Source of the DNA: CAZESH01 sp964514665
Lineage (GTDB): Bacteria; Bacillota; Bacilli; Paenibacillales; KCTC-25726
DNA: 6,503 nt
Assembly (NCBI GenBank): GCA_964514665.1
Contig: CAZESH010000254.1
Coordinates: 1-6,503 of the forward strand
Reading direction: 5' to 3'
The translations under genes were made by a program, and so were the position numbers. The notes beneath the pieces were generated by a model, which saw only the letters and a list, made by a program, of their open reading frames with translations, did not search any database and was not told the DNA's origin. This document shows, in pieces, positions 1 through 6,340 of the stretch (position 1 is its first letter; every line of letters begins with the position of its first letter).

Positions 1-426
1 CTGGAGTACTTGTCCGATCCGAAGAAAATGGCCTATATTTTTATGGCCGGCGTGCTGCTGACGCCAGCTTGCGCTTTGATCACTTTTGCCGGGCATCCGC
101 TCTACGCCATGTTCTCCGATCCGAATATATGGGCAAAGGCGCTTGGCTACTGTGTATCCGGAAACGCTGCGCAATTCCTCAGCCAGTTTCAGGGCGGTCC
201 GAAATTTTTCGAGATACTGCCGACCTTGCAGGATCAACAGCTGGGAGGCGTGATCATGAAGCTGGTGCAGGAATTTATGGATGCATCCATCCTGGCATTT
301 ATCTTTTTCCGCTGGTACGGCAGGGAGAAAATCGGAAACGGTGGAGTGGATCCATTGCCGCAAGCGGGAAATCCGCAAGAAGCTGTCGATTTCGAGCGTT
401 TAAGCTTTGCCGGCAATTCTAAATAA
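1..426 (+). CDS. ctaG: Cytochrome c oxidase assembly factor CtaG, 3' part (5' end outside window)
   Basis: The frame is open from the first base, so this is the C-terminal 141 residues of a longer protein. CtaG-type (caa3_CtaG family) proteins are polytopic membrane proteins needed for making or maturing the caa3-type cytochrome c oxidase in Bacillus. Visible here are a hydrophobic segment (about residues 10-30, MAYIFMAGVLLTPACALITF), a soluble stretch, then the family-like block DQQLGGVIMKLVQE at about residues 78-91 leading into a last membrane helix that ends FFRWYGREK. A hydrophilic tail of about 35 residues follows. A TTG at position 10 is only an in-frame codon, not a credible start. 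The DUF420 gene begins 30 bases downstream, so the two are probably one operon ending at the terminator at 1044-1076. Family assignment is from motif and neighbour recognition; the copper or heme role is known for relatives and not shown here. Confidence 0.85.
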   Translation: MEYLSDPKKMAYIFMAGVLLTPACALITFAGHPLYAMFSDPNIWAKALGYCVSGNAAQFLSQFQGGPKFFEILPTLQDQQLGGVIMKLVQEFMDASILAFIFFRWYGREKIGNGGVDPLPQAGNPQEAVDFERLSFAGNSK

Positions 427-456
427 GAGTATAAAAAGAATAGTGAGGTTACAGTC

Positions 457-921
457 ATGCCATTGGCACATCTCTTACCTTTATTCAGCACTTCCTGCAT
501 CGTGATCAGCGCCGTTCTCGTCGCTGTCGGATGGAGATTGATTTTGCAAAAAAAACAGCAGCAGCACAAGACAGTCATGCTGTGGGGGGCTTCGTTCGCC
601 CTGTTGTTTTTCCTCATTTATTTGTCCAAGACGGTCTTTATCGGCAATACGCTTTTTGGCGGACCGGATTCACTTAAAGCGATTTATGTGGTTTTTCTGA
701 TTTTTCACATTATATTGGCCACCTCTGCGGCGGCATTCGGTCTTGTGACGATCACTTTGGCTTTCAAGCAAAATTTCATGAAGCACCGCAAGCTGGGAAG
801 AATTACCGCCACTGTCTGGTTCGCCACGGCGGTGACCGGAATCACCGTATATACCCTGCTGTATGTCATGTATCCGGGCGGGGAGACAAGCGGCCTGATA
901 AAAGCTATATTGAATCAGTAA
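457..921 (+). CDS. DUF420 membrane protein, CtaM/YozB-like oxidase assembly factor
   Basis: This encodes 154 residues with four predicted membrane helices (about 5-29, 39-61, 75-103 and 116-139). Histidines lie near the membrane ends at H37 (QQHKTVM), H84 (IFHIILA) and H110 (KHRKLGR), a layout typical of DUF420 proteins. In Staphylococcus aureus the family member CtaM is needed for function of the aa3 oxidase, where heme handling is proposed, and B. subtilis YozB is a relative; I transfer that role by family only. The ATG at 457 is preceded by GTGAGG at 443-448, eight bases away, which supports this start. It lies directly downstream of ctaG, the usual company of this family, and both act at the cell membrane in terminal oxidase biogenesis. 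The length is a little short for the family but complete. Confidence is high for the family and moderate for the exact role. Confidence 0.78.
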   Translation: MPLAHLLPLFSTSCIVISAVLVAVGWRLILQKKQQQHKTVMLWGASFALLFFLIYLSKTVFIGNTLFGGPDSLKAIYVVFLIFHIILATSAAAFGLVTITLAFKQNFMKHRKLGRITATVWFATAVTGITVYTLLYVMYPGGETSGLIKAILNQ

Positions 922-1043
922 TCTGATTGCATGCGCTGCAAATCTGCAGGTACTGCTGCCTCGCATGAGCCTCCGTTGCCGCGCATCGGCACAGGCAATT
1001 TCGCCGCAAATGGTTATTCAATAGCTTGGTAGGTTTTTCGCGG

Positions 1044-1076
1044 GCTGTGTAGAATTAATTTCTATACAGCTTTTTT
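1044..1076 (+). terminator. Rho-independent terminator of the ctaG-DUF420 operon
   Basis: An 11-base-pair stem (GCTGTGTAGAA at 1044-1054 with TTCTATACAGC at 1060-1070, one G-U pair) closes a five-base loop and runs straight into six T residues at 1071-1076. It lies about 120 bases after the DUF420 stop codon. The stretch between (922-1043) shows no gene. Confidence 0.9.
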
Positions 1077-1291
1077 GTATGGAAGATTTCGTCAACGTCA
1101 TCCGGTGGCTGCCGGGCGACTATCTGGAATTAATCAGGCAATTGCAGCAAAGCGACACACGCATCATTTAGAGGGAAGAGCTTCCCGGCAGCAGTCCTGT
1201 CATCCTGCATCAGCTGCAGCGTCGCAATTGAACAGGCATCCTCCAAATCGAGATGCTCAAAAATTTTTTTTACAAACACAATGAACTTTTT
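1077..1291 (+). other. Intergenic stretch with a possible decayed small gene
   Basis: No credible intact gene is visible between the terminator at 1044-1076 and the ABC promoter. One frame reads ATG at 1079 through 30 codons (MEDFVNVIRWLPGDYLELIR...) to TAG at 1169-1171, then continues as protein-like sequence (REELPGSSPVILHQLQRRN) to TGA at 1229-1231. The composition looks coding but there is no ribosome binding site, because a T tract sits just upstream. A weak hairpin (GCATC 1236-1240 with GATGC 1252-1256), followed at 1264-1271 by eight T residues, lies after the frame. This could be a gene remnant with its old terminator, or chance. I recognise no family. Confidence 0.2.
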
Positions 1292-1320
1292 TTGCCAATT
1301 ATACGTAATAACTCTGTATT
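1292..1320 (+). promoter_or_regulatory. Candidate sigma-A promoter of the ABC operon
   Basis: TTGCCA at 1292-1297 (five of six matches to the -35 consensus) is followed after 17 bases by TGTATT at 1315-1320 (four of six to the -10 consensus). Transcription would start near 1327, giving a leader of about 40 bases that includes a run of nine T residues (1337-1345) just before the ribosome binding site. The location fits, but the -10 is imperfect. Confidence 0.45.
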
Positions 1321-1367
1321 GATGTCCGTATGCAGATTTTTTTTTGGAGTGGAAGGGAGACAGAAAG

Positions 1368-2270
1368 ATGAATCCGCTAAAGCTGGAAAAGGTGGTCAAG
1401 TGTTACGGGGATATGACGGCAGTCAACGAAATTGAATTCGAGGTGGCCGAAGGGGAAATCTTCGGGCTGCTGGGAGCCAACGGCGCCGGCAAAACGACCA
1501 CGATGCGCATGGTGCTCGGCCTGATTTATCCGGATGAAGGCAGCATTTCCTACTACGGCAAAGCGTATAATCAGGATATTATGAGCAAGCTCGGATATTT
1601 GCCGGAGGAACGCGGGCTGTATCCGAAAGTGGCGGTGAAGGACCAAATTCTATATTTGGCTCAGCTGAAAGGAATGGACAAGAAGCAGGCCGACCGCAAT
1701 CTCAAACAATGGCTGGAGCGGTTCGAGGTGCCGGAATATTACAACAAGAAAGTGGAGGAGCTTTCCAAAGGCAATCAGCAAAAAATCCAGTTCATCGCCG
1801 CGATTGTCCATAACCCGCGAATTCTCATTCTTGATGAGGCATTCAGCGGACTCGACCCCGTCAATGTGGAGCTGCTGAAGGGCACGGTCAAGGAGCTGCG
1901 CGATCAAGGCGCAAGCATCGTCTTCTCCACGCACCGGATGGAGCATGTGGAGGAGCTGTGCCGCAACATCTGCATTCTGCATCGTTCGAATACGGTGCTT
2001 AAGGGGAATCTTAAAGAAATCAAACAAACGTTTCCGAAAGAACGCGTGATGCTGCGAACAGATCGCACGGTATCGGGACTTGAGGGGATAAACGGAGTCA
2101 AATCGGTGGAACGGCATGAGAGCGGCTATGAAATCCGCATCGATCGCTTGGAAGCCGCCCAGGATATTTTGCAAGCCGCGATGCGGCAGTCCACGGTTCA
2201 GCATTTTGAAATCATGGAACCGACGCTGAACGAAATCTTCATCAAATTGGTAGGAGGCGAGCAGGCATGA
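1368..2270 (+). CDS. ABC transporter ATP-binding protein, YhaQ/NatA-like
   Basis: This encodes the 300-residue nucleotide-binding subunit of an ABC-2 type exporter, acting on the inner face of the membrane with the permease encoded next. Motifs in order: Walker A GANGAGKT (36-43), a Q-loop region GYLPEERG (76-83) where the usual glutamine is replaced by glutamate, signature LSKGNQQ (132-138), Walker B RILILDE (151-157), D-loop SGLD (160-163) and switch histidine H189 in STHRMEH. A C-terminal domain of about 90 residues of the DUF4162 type follows. The LPEERGLYP form is typical of the YhaQ branch, so the glutamate is not a defect. The ATG at 1368 is chosen because GGAAGGGAGA (1351-1360) sits seven bases upstream; a TTG at 1344 would add eight residues but lies in front of that site. 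The last codons overlap the permease start as ATGA. Relatives include sodium and drug exporters; the substrate cannot be read from the sequence. Confidence 0.93.
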   Translation: MNPLKLEKVVKCYGDMTAVNEIEFEVAEGEIFGLLGANGAGKTTTMRMVLGLIYPDEGSISYYGKAYNQDIMSKLGYLPEERGLYPKVAVKDQILYLAQLKGMDKKQADRNLKQWLERFEVPEYYNKKVEELSKGNQQKIQFIAAIVHNPRILILDEAFSGLDPVNVELLKGTVKELRDQGASIVFSTHRMEHVEELCRNICILHRSNTVLKGNLKEIKQTFPKERVMLRTDRTVSGLEGINGVKSVERHESGYEIRIDRLEAAQDILQAAMRQSTVQHFEIMEPTLNEIFIKLVGGEQA

Positions 2271-3553
2271 ACAGCATGTGGACCGTCGTCGGATTTACCA
2301 TCCGCAACAAATTCAGGTCAAGGGCATTCTTGATCACTTCGATCATTTTCGTGCTGCTGATTTCGCTGGGCGCCAATGTCCCTTATTTTATTTCGCTTTT
2401 TAATAAGGATAAGGCGGCTGAAGTAGGAATCATCGACAACGGCAGCGGCATTCCCGCGAAATTGCAGCAATATTTTGCAGATCAGGATAAAAAGGATATC
2501 ATGATTACCATCTTTAAGGACCAGGGCTCGCAGGCGGCCGACGAAAAACTGCTGAAGGATCAGCTGGCCTCCGGAACGATCAGCGGATATCTTGAGCAGG
2601 GGGCGGATGATGCTTCCGGATTTCCGGTCATGACTTATAAATCAGTGAATTCGTTGGAGTTCAGTATGCTCGGCAAGCTGCAAAGCGCGCTTCAGCAAAT
2701 CAAAGTCGCAGAAGTGGCCGGAGATCTGAAGCTTTCCGGCGATCAACTGGCCAAGATTTTGTCTCCTGTAACCCTGGAAAAGGTGCAGGTCTCCACGAAA
2801 GCTGGTGCAGGCGATACAGGCAAATCGCAAGCCCAGATCATGATGGCCAGCGGTATGGTCTATGTGCTGATCATTATGCTGTTCATGGCGGTCATGGTTT
2901 CCGGACAGCTGATCGCAACGGAGATTACGGCAGAGAAAAGCTCGCGGGTGATGGAGATTCTGGTTACCAGCGTGTCGCCGCTAAAGCAGATGTTCGGCAA
3001 GATCATCGGCATGTTCATCGTCGGACTTACTCAGATTTTGGTGCTGGTGGCGGTTGCCGTGATCAACATCAAAATGCCGCACAATCGTCAGGCCTTCGCC
3101 AGTCTGGACATTCATTGGTCCGATCTTGATCCGAAACTGCTGGTCTACGCCTTGATCTTCTATCTTGCCGGCTATTTTCTGTATGCCACCTTATTTGCTG
3201 CAGTGGGTTCGATTGTCAGCCGCACCGAGGATCTCGGCCAGGCGATCATGCCGATCACCTTCCTAACGATGGCCGGCTATTTCATCGCCATTTTCGGCAT
3301 CCAGAACCCGACGTCGCCGCTCATTACGGTAACCTCGTTTATCCCGTTCTTCTCGCCGTTCATCATGTTCCTGCGCATGGGCACGACCGACCCGGCCGCT
3401 TGGCAGGTATGGCTCTCCATCGCCATCCTGCTCGTCTCGATCTTCGTACTGGGCTGGCTGTCCGCGAAAATCTATCGCACCGGCGTTCTGATGTACGGCA
3501 AAAAACCGAGTTTCAAAGAGCTGCGCAAAGCGATGAAGGCCTATAAGATTTAG
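2267..3553 (+). CDS. ABC-2 type transporter permease, YhaP/NatB-like
   Basis: This encodes a 428-residue membrane subunit that pairs with the ATPase encoded just upstream. Its start codon overlaps the ATPase stop (ATGA at 2267-2270), a sign of coupled translation and a fixed partnership. The layout is one N-terminal helix (about 20-43), a large extracytoplasmic domain (about 45-190), then five or six helices (about 193-214, 243-268, 289-316, 327-346, 355-370 and 380-400). The cytoplasmic loop after helix 2 carries EITAEKSSRVMEILVTSVSP (219-238) followed by GKIIG, the conserved block of the NatB/YhaP (ABC2_membrane_3-like) group. A basic C-terminal tail (GKKPSFKELRKAMKAYK) ends the protein. 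Length is near that of B. subtilis YhaP. The substrate is unknown; relatives export sodium, antibiotics or peptides. The terminator begins seven bases after the stop codon, so the operon most likely has only these two genes. Confidence 0.92.
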   Translation: MNSMWTVVGFTIRNKFRSRAFLITSIIFVLLISLGANVPYFISLFNKDKAAEVGIIDNGSGIPAKLQQYFADQDKKDIMITIFKDQGSQAADEKLLKDQLASGTISGYLEQGADDASGFPVMTYKSVNSLEFSMLGKLQSALQQIKVAEVAGDLKLSGDQLAKILSPVTLEKVQVSTKAGAGDTGKSQAQIMMASGMVYVLIIMLFMAVMVSGQLIATEITAEKSSRVMEILVTSVSPLKQMFGKIIGMFIVGLTQILVLVAVAVINIKMPHNRQAFASLDIHWSDLDPKLLVYALIFYLAGYFLYATLFAAVGSIVSRTEDLGQAIMPITFLTMAGYFIAIFGIQNPTSPLITVTSFIPFFSPFIMFLRMGTTDPAAWQVWLSIAILLVSIFVLGWLSAKIYRTGVLMYGKKPSFKELRKAMKAYKI

Positions 3554-3560
3554 TGCGATG

Positions 3561-3607
3561 AACCCTCTCTTGATGTGTCAGCATGCTGATGGATCAAGGG
3601 GGTTTTT
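3561..3607 (+). terminator. Rho-independent terminator of the ABC operon
   Basis: Just after the permease stop codon, CTTGATGTGTCAG pairs with CTGATGGATCAAG across a CATG loop, with one mismatch and two G-U pairs. The stem is extended by a C/T-rich left arm against GGGG and is followed by TTTTT at 3603-3607. The sequence is closely related to the terminator at 4005-4044. Confidence 0.85.
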
Positions 3608-4004
3608 GCTTGTATGCTTGCTTGCGCGTGCGATAACCATGCCGACGCTTTTGCGGACCGTACATCCGTTATTTCTACGAAAAGCAACGTTGGGCGATTT
3701 ATCCGGACTCAGGATCCTCTATCCACCCTGAAATTAACATATTTTAACTAATATTCGGCAATTAACGGCTTCTCAGTCCGCATACACGTCATTTGTGGGT
3801 GATTTCAGCAAATAGCGCCTACTCTGTCTGTGTACCGCAGCAAAAATTGATTTACTGTCGAAGTTGGCAGGGAGCATGTGTTTTTGTCCAAGGGGAAGTA
3901 ACGAGTATGGGCTAGCATGGTCTCTAGACTGTGCAGGATGCGACTCGAAGCCAGATTATCAACCTCAGGTCAGAAATTCACGAACTATATTTGAATGGAA
4001 ATAG
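3608..4004. repeat. Intergenic stretch between two related terminators, with a probable dispersed repeat
   Basis: No convincing gene lies here. The segment from about 3654 to 3818 resembles, from memory, intergenic repeats scattered through Paenibacillus genomes, built from blocks such as CGGACT, CCGTTATTT and GCGATTT. Within the window these blocks recur imperfectly: CCGTTATTT near 3666 against ACGTCATTT near 3786, GGGCGATTT near 3692 against GGGTGATTT near 3797, and CGGACC/CGGACT/AGTCCG at 3654, 3703 and 3775. A small frame with no good ribosome binding site (ATG 3876 to TAG 4002-4004, 42 codons, MCFCPRGSNEYGLAWSLDC...) ends exactly where the second terminator starts; it may be the tail of a decayed gene. 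The repeat assignment needs a genome search. Confidence 0.35.
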
Positions 4005-4044
4005 AAAACCCTGATGCGTCAACCTCTGATGTATCAAGGGTTTT
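4005..4044 (+). terminator. Strong second terminator, possibly bidirectional
   Basis: AAAACCCTGATGCGTCA (4005-4021) pairs with TGATGTATCAAGGGTTTT (4027-4044) over 17 base pairs, with two G-U pairs and one bulged A, around the loop ACCTC. It has a T tract on the + strand and an A tract on the left arm, so it could stop transcription from both sides. No intact gene lies directly upstream. It marks the point where the sequence turns A+T-rich. Confidence 0.8.
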
Positions 4045-4287
4045 ATTGTGTTATCTGATTTAGAAGAGAATTGTTCGGAAGAATGAATATGACCTATCTG
4101 GGTGCTTTTATCTTCAGTAATGAGAGTGTTAGATATTTAATGTTCATTTTAACAAACAGTAAAATGTGTCGGAAAGGGTATCTATAAATCTTATCCTCTG
4201 AATTACCCAAATATGGTAATATAAATGGAGATAAAATTTGTAAATCCAGCCTAATTCAGTACGTTTATGAAGTTCGGAAATAATATG
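4045..4287. other. A+T-rich stretch without a gene, left flank of the cassette array
   Basis: I see no credible gene on either strand. Two partly similar segments are present: GTTCGGAA followed by GAATGAATATG (4073-4091), and GTTCGGAA followed by ATAATATG (4272-4287). The second ends exactly at the proposed left edge of cassette 1. An 8-bp inverted repeat (CTGAATTA 4198-4205 with TAATTCAG 4252-4259) encloses a smaller hairpin (ATTACC with GGTAAT). In an integron this would be the place of attI, but no integrase gene is next to it. Confidence 0.35.
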
Positions 4288-4369
4288 TTATGCGCAATTA
4301 TTGCAGAGACAGGATGGGATCATTGTTGAAATGATATTATGTATTTATTTGGAGTTTTATGTAGGATAA

Positions 4370-4375
4370 TATAAT
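4370..4375 (+). promoter_or_regulatory. Candidate -10 element for the HEPN gene
   Basis: A perfect TATAAT lies 47 bases before the ATG at 4423, inside cassette 1. No good -35 box is found at the normal distance; TTTGGA at 4348-4353 is the nearest weak candidate at 16 bases. Base composition alone makes such hits common here, so this is tentative. A promoter inside the cassette would make expression independent of an upstream integron promoter. Confidence 0.3.
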
Positions 4376-4422
4376 GCGATGTCGAAAATAATTATTATCC
4401 CATAAATAGGAGATGGAAGCTG

Positions 4423-5700
4423 ATGGAATACTCTTTTGACTCTGAAATTAAGAGATTTATTTCACACTTGGACAGTATTGAACAATCAATGCCCATTATT
4501 ATGCTATTAATGGTCTCTATTGGGAAAAAAACTCGAAAAGATATGAAAGATTTTTTATCAAATCTTGAAGAAGATATTGATGAGGATGGAAATGAGTTTT
4601 ATAAGATCCCAATCAGTAAAAATGGTAAGTTCAGGAAACTCAAAAGAAGAGAAGAAAGTTATTCGTTGGCTCAAACTGTTATCCCAAGGAGTCTCTTGGT
4701 TTCAATAGTTTCAATTTATGATGCGTATTTGGGCCGTTTAATAAGAACAATGTTTGCAGTGAAACCTGAAATGTTGAATGCTCTTCAAAAAAACATAACA
4801 TTATCCGATTTACTTACATACAATTCTATTGAGGATGTAAAGGAATACATGATCGAGAAAGAGATTGAATCTGTATTAAGAGACAGTCATTCTGATCATT
4901 TCGATTGGCTTGAAAAAAAATTAGATATTCCTTTAAGAAAAGGACTAGACATTTGGCCAGCATTTATTGAAGTTACCGAACGAAGAAATCTTTTCGTTCA
5001 TTGTGATGGAGTTATATCATCACAATATCTTTCAGTCTGTAATAAATATGATGTAAAATTTGACAAAGAATATAAAGTCGGCGAAGTACTTTATGTTAAT
5101 GGGAGATATTTTAAAAATGCATTGAATTGCATGTACGAGGTTGGGATAAAACTGGGGCACGTTTTATGGAGAAAACTATATCCCATGGATATTGAGAGTG
5201 CCGATAAAAGTCTCAATGATAATGTGTACGATTTTATTATAAGGGAAAACTATGATATTGCTATTAGCATCTTAGAATTCGCTGTTAATGTCCTAAAGAA
5301 AAACGATAACGGGGAGTATAAATATTTTTATATTATTAATCTTGCTCAATCATATAAATGGAAGGGAGAAGACAAAAAGTGTAAGGAGTTAATAGAGAAA
5401 GTTGATTGGAGCCCTTTATCCAACAGCTTCAGACTGGCTAATGCGGTACTTAGGGATGACTTTTCTGATGCAGCTATGTTTATGCGAAGGATAGGAAATA
5501 GCGGTGAAGTAGAAAGATTTGACTATAATGAATGGCCACTCTTCAAGAAATTTAGGGAAACACAGGAATTTAAAGATGCTTATTATGAAATTTTTAGGGA
5601 ACCATTTGAGATAACGGAATTAGCCACTGAAACAAAAAACGATTCAGAAAATCTAGAAACAGAAGGTGACAAAACAACAAAAATGGAAGTTAGTTCATAG
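4423..5700 (+). CDS. HEPN-motif protein with helical C-terminal half, candidate defence effector
   Basis: This encodes a 425-residue soluble protein that I cannot name. The N-terminal half is mostly helical. The stretch PRSLLVSIVSIYDAYLGRLI (88-107) followed by ERRNLFVHCDGVIS (186-199) is the pattern of a HEPN domain, and R188-N189-L190-F191-V192-H193 fits the RX4-6H ribonuclease motif in its common RNxxxH form. From about 270 to 345 the sequence looks like TPR-type helical hairpins (LEFAVNVLKK, YFYIINLAQSYKWKGEDKKC). It ends with an aromatic, acidic block (YNEWPLFKKFRETQEFKDAY, 368-387) and a low-complexity acidic tail (400-425). HEPN domains act as RNA-cutting toxins or defence effectors in many systems; the assignment here is by motif, and the biological role is inference. 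AGGAG at 4408-4412 is ten bases before the ATG. The gene is alone in its cassette, with no antitoxin-like partner in the same direction. Codon use is clearly more A+T-rich than in the ABC genes, suggesting transfer. Confidence 0.85.
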   Translation: MEYSFDSEIKRFISHLDSIEQSMPIIMLLMVSIGKKTRKDMKDFLSNLEEDIDEDGNEFYKIPISKNGKFRKLKRREESYSLAQTVIPRSLLVSIVSIYDAYLGRLIRTMFAVKPEMLNALQKNITLSDLLTYNSIEDVKEYMIEKEIESVLRDSHSDHFDWLEKKLDIPLRKGLDIWPAFIEVTERRNLFVHCDGVISSQYLSVCNKYDVKFDKEYKVGEVLYVNGRYFKNALNCMYEVGIKLGHVLWRKLYPMDIESADKSLNDNVYDFIIRENYDIAISILEFAVNVLKKNDNGEYKYFYIINLAQSYKWKGEDKKCKELIEKVDWSPLSNSFRLANAVLRDDFSDAAMFMRRIGNSGEVERFDYNEWPLFKKFRETQEFKDAYYEIFREPFEITELATETKNDSENLETEGDKTTKMEVSS

Positions 5701-5745
5701 AAATTTTAAAATAATTTATTTGGTATCTCAAAGATGGCAATAACA

Positions 5746-5892
5746 GCGCATAACACCACATTCACGCTGCGGGGCTTCGCCCCTTGGTTGTCAGAGGAAT
5801 ATTCAATGAAGTTAATACAGACAACACACGACCCAGCCTAAGATAAGAGCTATCTAAGGCTGGGTCGCGTCGTGAATGCAAAACGTTATATG
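5746..5892 (+). repeat. attC-like structured recombination site 1
   Basis: This is a 147-bp element with the layout of an integron attC. The left outer box is GCGCATAAC (5746-5754) and the right outer box GTTATATG (5885-5892), which pair only over ATAAC/GTTAT. Spacers are ACCA (left) and CAAAAC (right). The inner boxes CATTCACG (5759-5766) and CGTGAATG (5871-5878) pair perfectly. Inside lie three hairpins: GGGGC/GCCCC (5771-5783), GTTGTC/GACAAC (5787-5825, 27-base loop), and CGACCCAGCCT/AGGCTGGGTCG (5829-5867), which continues as AGATA/TATCT after an A-A mismatch. CTGC and CGT sit unpaired between the inner stem and the hairpins. It shares this fold and its conserved blocks with the copy at 6341-6488. 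A structured RNA is the alternative reading. Confidence 0.7.
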
Positions 5893-5911
5893 AAAGATCA
5901 GCAAAACATAG

Positions 5912-5931
5912 AAAAACCGCTCTTTAGCGGT
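5912..5931 (-). terminator. Rho-independent terminator of the coiled-coil gene
   Basis: Read on the minus strand, ACCGCT, a four-base loop and AGCGGT form a six-base-pair stem followed by a run of T (five A residues on the + strand at 5912-5916). It lies 17 bases beyond the stop codon of the gene ending at 5949 and still inside cassette 2, so this gene's transcript would stop before reaching site 1. Confidence 0.8.
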
Positions 5932-5948
5932 GTCTGAAAGTATAATTA

Positions 5949-6239
5949 CTATTGTCTGTTTATTCTTTCAAAATCAGATTCTAATTTAAAAACACGTTTA
6001 TTTAATACAGATATTTCTGAGTCTTTTTGAATAATATTCATGTGAATCCTTTCTAACAATGCATAAATATCTTGGGGTTGTCCATTTTCAAGATGAACAA
6101 CTGATTGGTAAATATTATTTATTTGTGAAGCCATTTGATCTTGATTTTTTTGCATTTCGTATACAGAGGTATGTAGTTTATGAATATCCTGTTTGACTGT
6201 TTGAATTTCTTGTAAGATCTGATTAAGAAGATGTTCCAT
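5949..6239 (-). CDS. Small coiled-coil protein of unknown function
   Basis: This encodes 96 residues, soluble, with no signal peptide or membrane helix. Nearly the whole chain fits a heptad pattern: residues 3-55 (LLNQILQEIQTVKQDIHKLH and following) and about 63-95 (LERIHMNIIQKDSEISVLNK and following), broken by a short NGQPQD turn near 57-62. It should form a parallel or hairpin coiled coil. The ATG at 6239 is preceded on its strand by AAAGGGG, nine bases away, a strong ribosome binding site; the longer reading from a TTG at 6260 would start inside or before that site and is less likely. I recognise no catalytic motif and no named family, although short coiled-coil proteins of this size are common in Bacillales. 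It is the only gene of cassette 2 and runs against the direction of the cassette. An adaptor, antitoxin or phage-related role is possible but not shown. Confidence 0.75.
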   Translation of the reverse strand: MEHLLNQILQEIQTVKQDIHKLHTSVYEMQKNQDQMASQINNIYQSVVHLENGQPQDIYALLERIHMNIIQKDSEISVLNKRVFKLESDFERINRQ

Positions 6240-6263
6240 TTGAATTATCCCCTTTCGCAATTA

Positions 6264-6272
6264 ATTATAACA
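6264..6272 (-). promoter_or_regulatory. Extended -10 promoter of the coiled-coil gene
   Basis: On the minus strand the sequence reads TGTTATAAT, a perfect TATAAT (6264-6269) with the TGn extension (6270-6272), which often makes a -35 box unnecessary. ATTCAA, 17 bases further upstream, is a poor -35. The start point would fall near 6257, a short distance before the ribosome binding site. The promoter lies inside cassette 2. Confidence 0.6.
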
Positions 6273-6340
6273 TGGCTGAGAAAGAATTGAATAAGTCAAT
6301 ATTAAATATTTTGAAGGTGAATTCGAAGAAGGCTGATCCA

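Larger units (their letters stand above)
4288..5885 (+). mobile_element. Integron-like gene cassette 1 (HEPN gene plus attC-like site)
   Basis: The unit starts at TT of GTTATGCGC (4287-4295) and ends at the G of GTTATATG (5885). It contains one gene (4423-5700) and one terminal structured site (5746-5892). The first bases are the exact inverse of the left end of that site: GTTATGCGC against GCGCATAAC at 5746-5754. In integrons the crossover lies between G and TT of the R' box, so a cassette's first bases and its own R'' box are complementary; the same rule holds here. The whole unit is much richer in A+T than the ABC operon, apart from the site itself. Boundaries are inferred from the two junctions and from comparison with cassette 2. 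Confidence 0.6.

Noticed and set aside
76..83. Missing Q-loop glutamine in the ABC ATPase (protein residues)
   Set aside because: The LPEERGLYP form with glutamate is normal for the YhaQ-like branch, so it does not suggest inactivation.
234..617. 127-codon minus-strand frame
   Set aside because: It overlaps ctaG and the DUF420 gene and is rich in Cys and Arg from antisense reading; no family features.
1075..1284. 69-codon + strand frame in the intergenic region
   Set aside because: No ribosome binding site, low-complexity His/Ala/Gln-rich translation, and it starts inside the T tract of a terminator.
1130..1399. 89-codon minus-strand frame
   Set aside because: It runs across the ABC promoter, leader and start codon, with no ribosome binding site; it looks like chance.
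1650..2204. 184-codon minus-strand frame
   Set aside because: It is the complement of the ABC ATPase coding sequence, whose motifs are all intact on the + strand.
5771..5783. GGGGC-TTC-GCCCC hairpin as terminator of the HEPN gene
   Set aside because: It is followed by TTGG without a T run, and the same hairpin is a conserved part of the structured site.
5746..5892. Miniature inverted-repeat transposable element as explanation of the repeated element
   Set aside because: Outer ends of site 1 pair over only five bases, no flanking target duplication is seen, and the inverse match of each cassette's start to its own site is better explained by attC-type recombination. It is not fully excluded.
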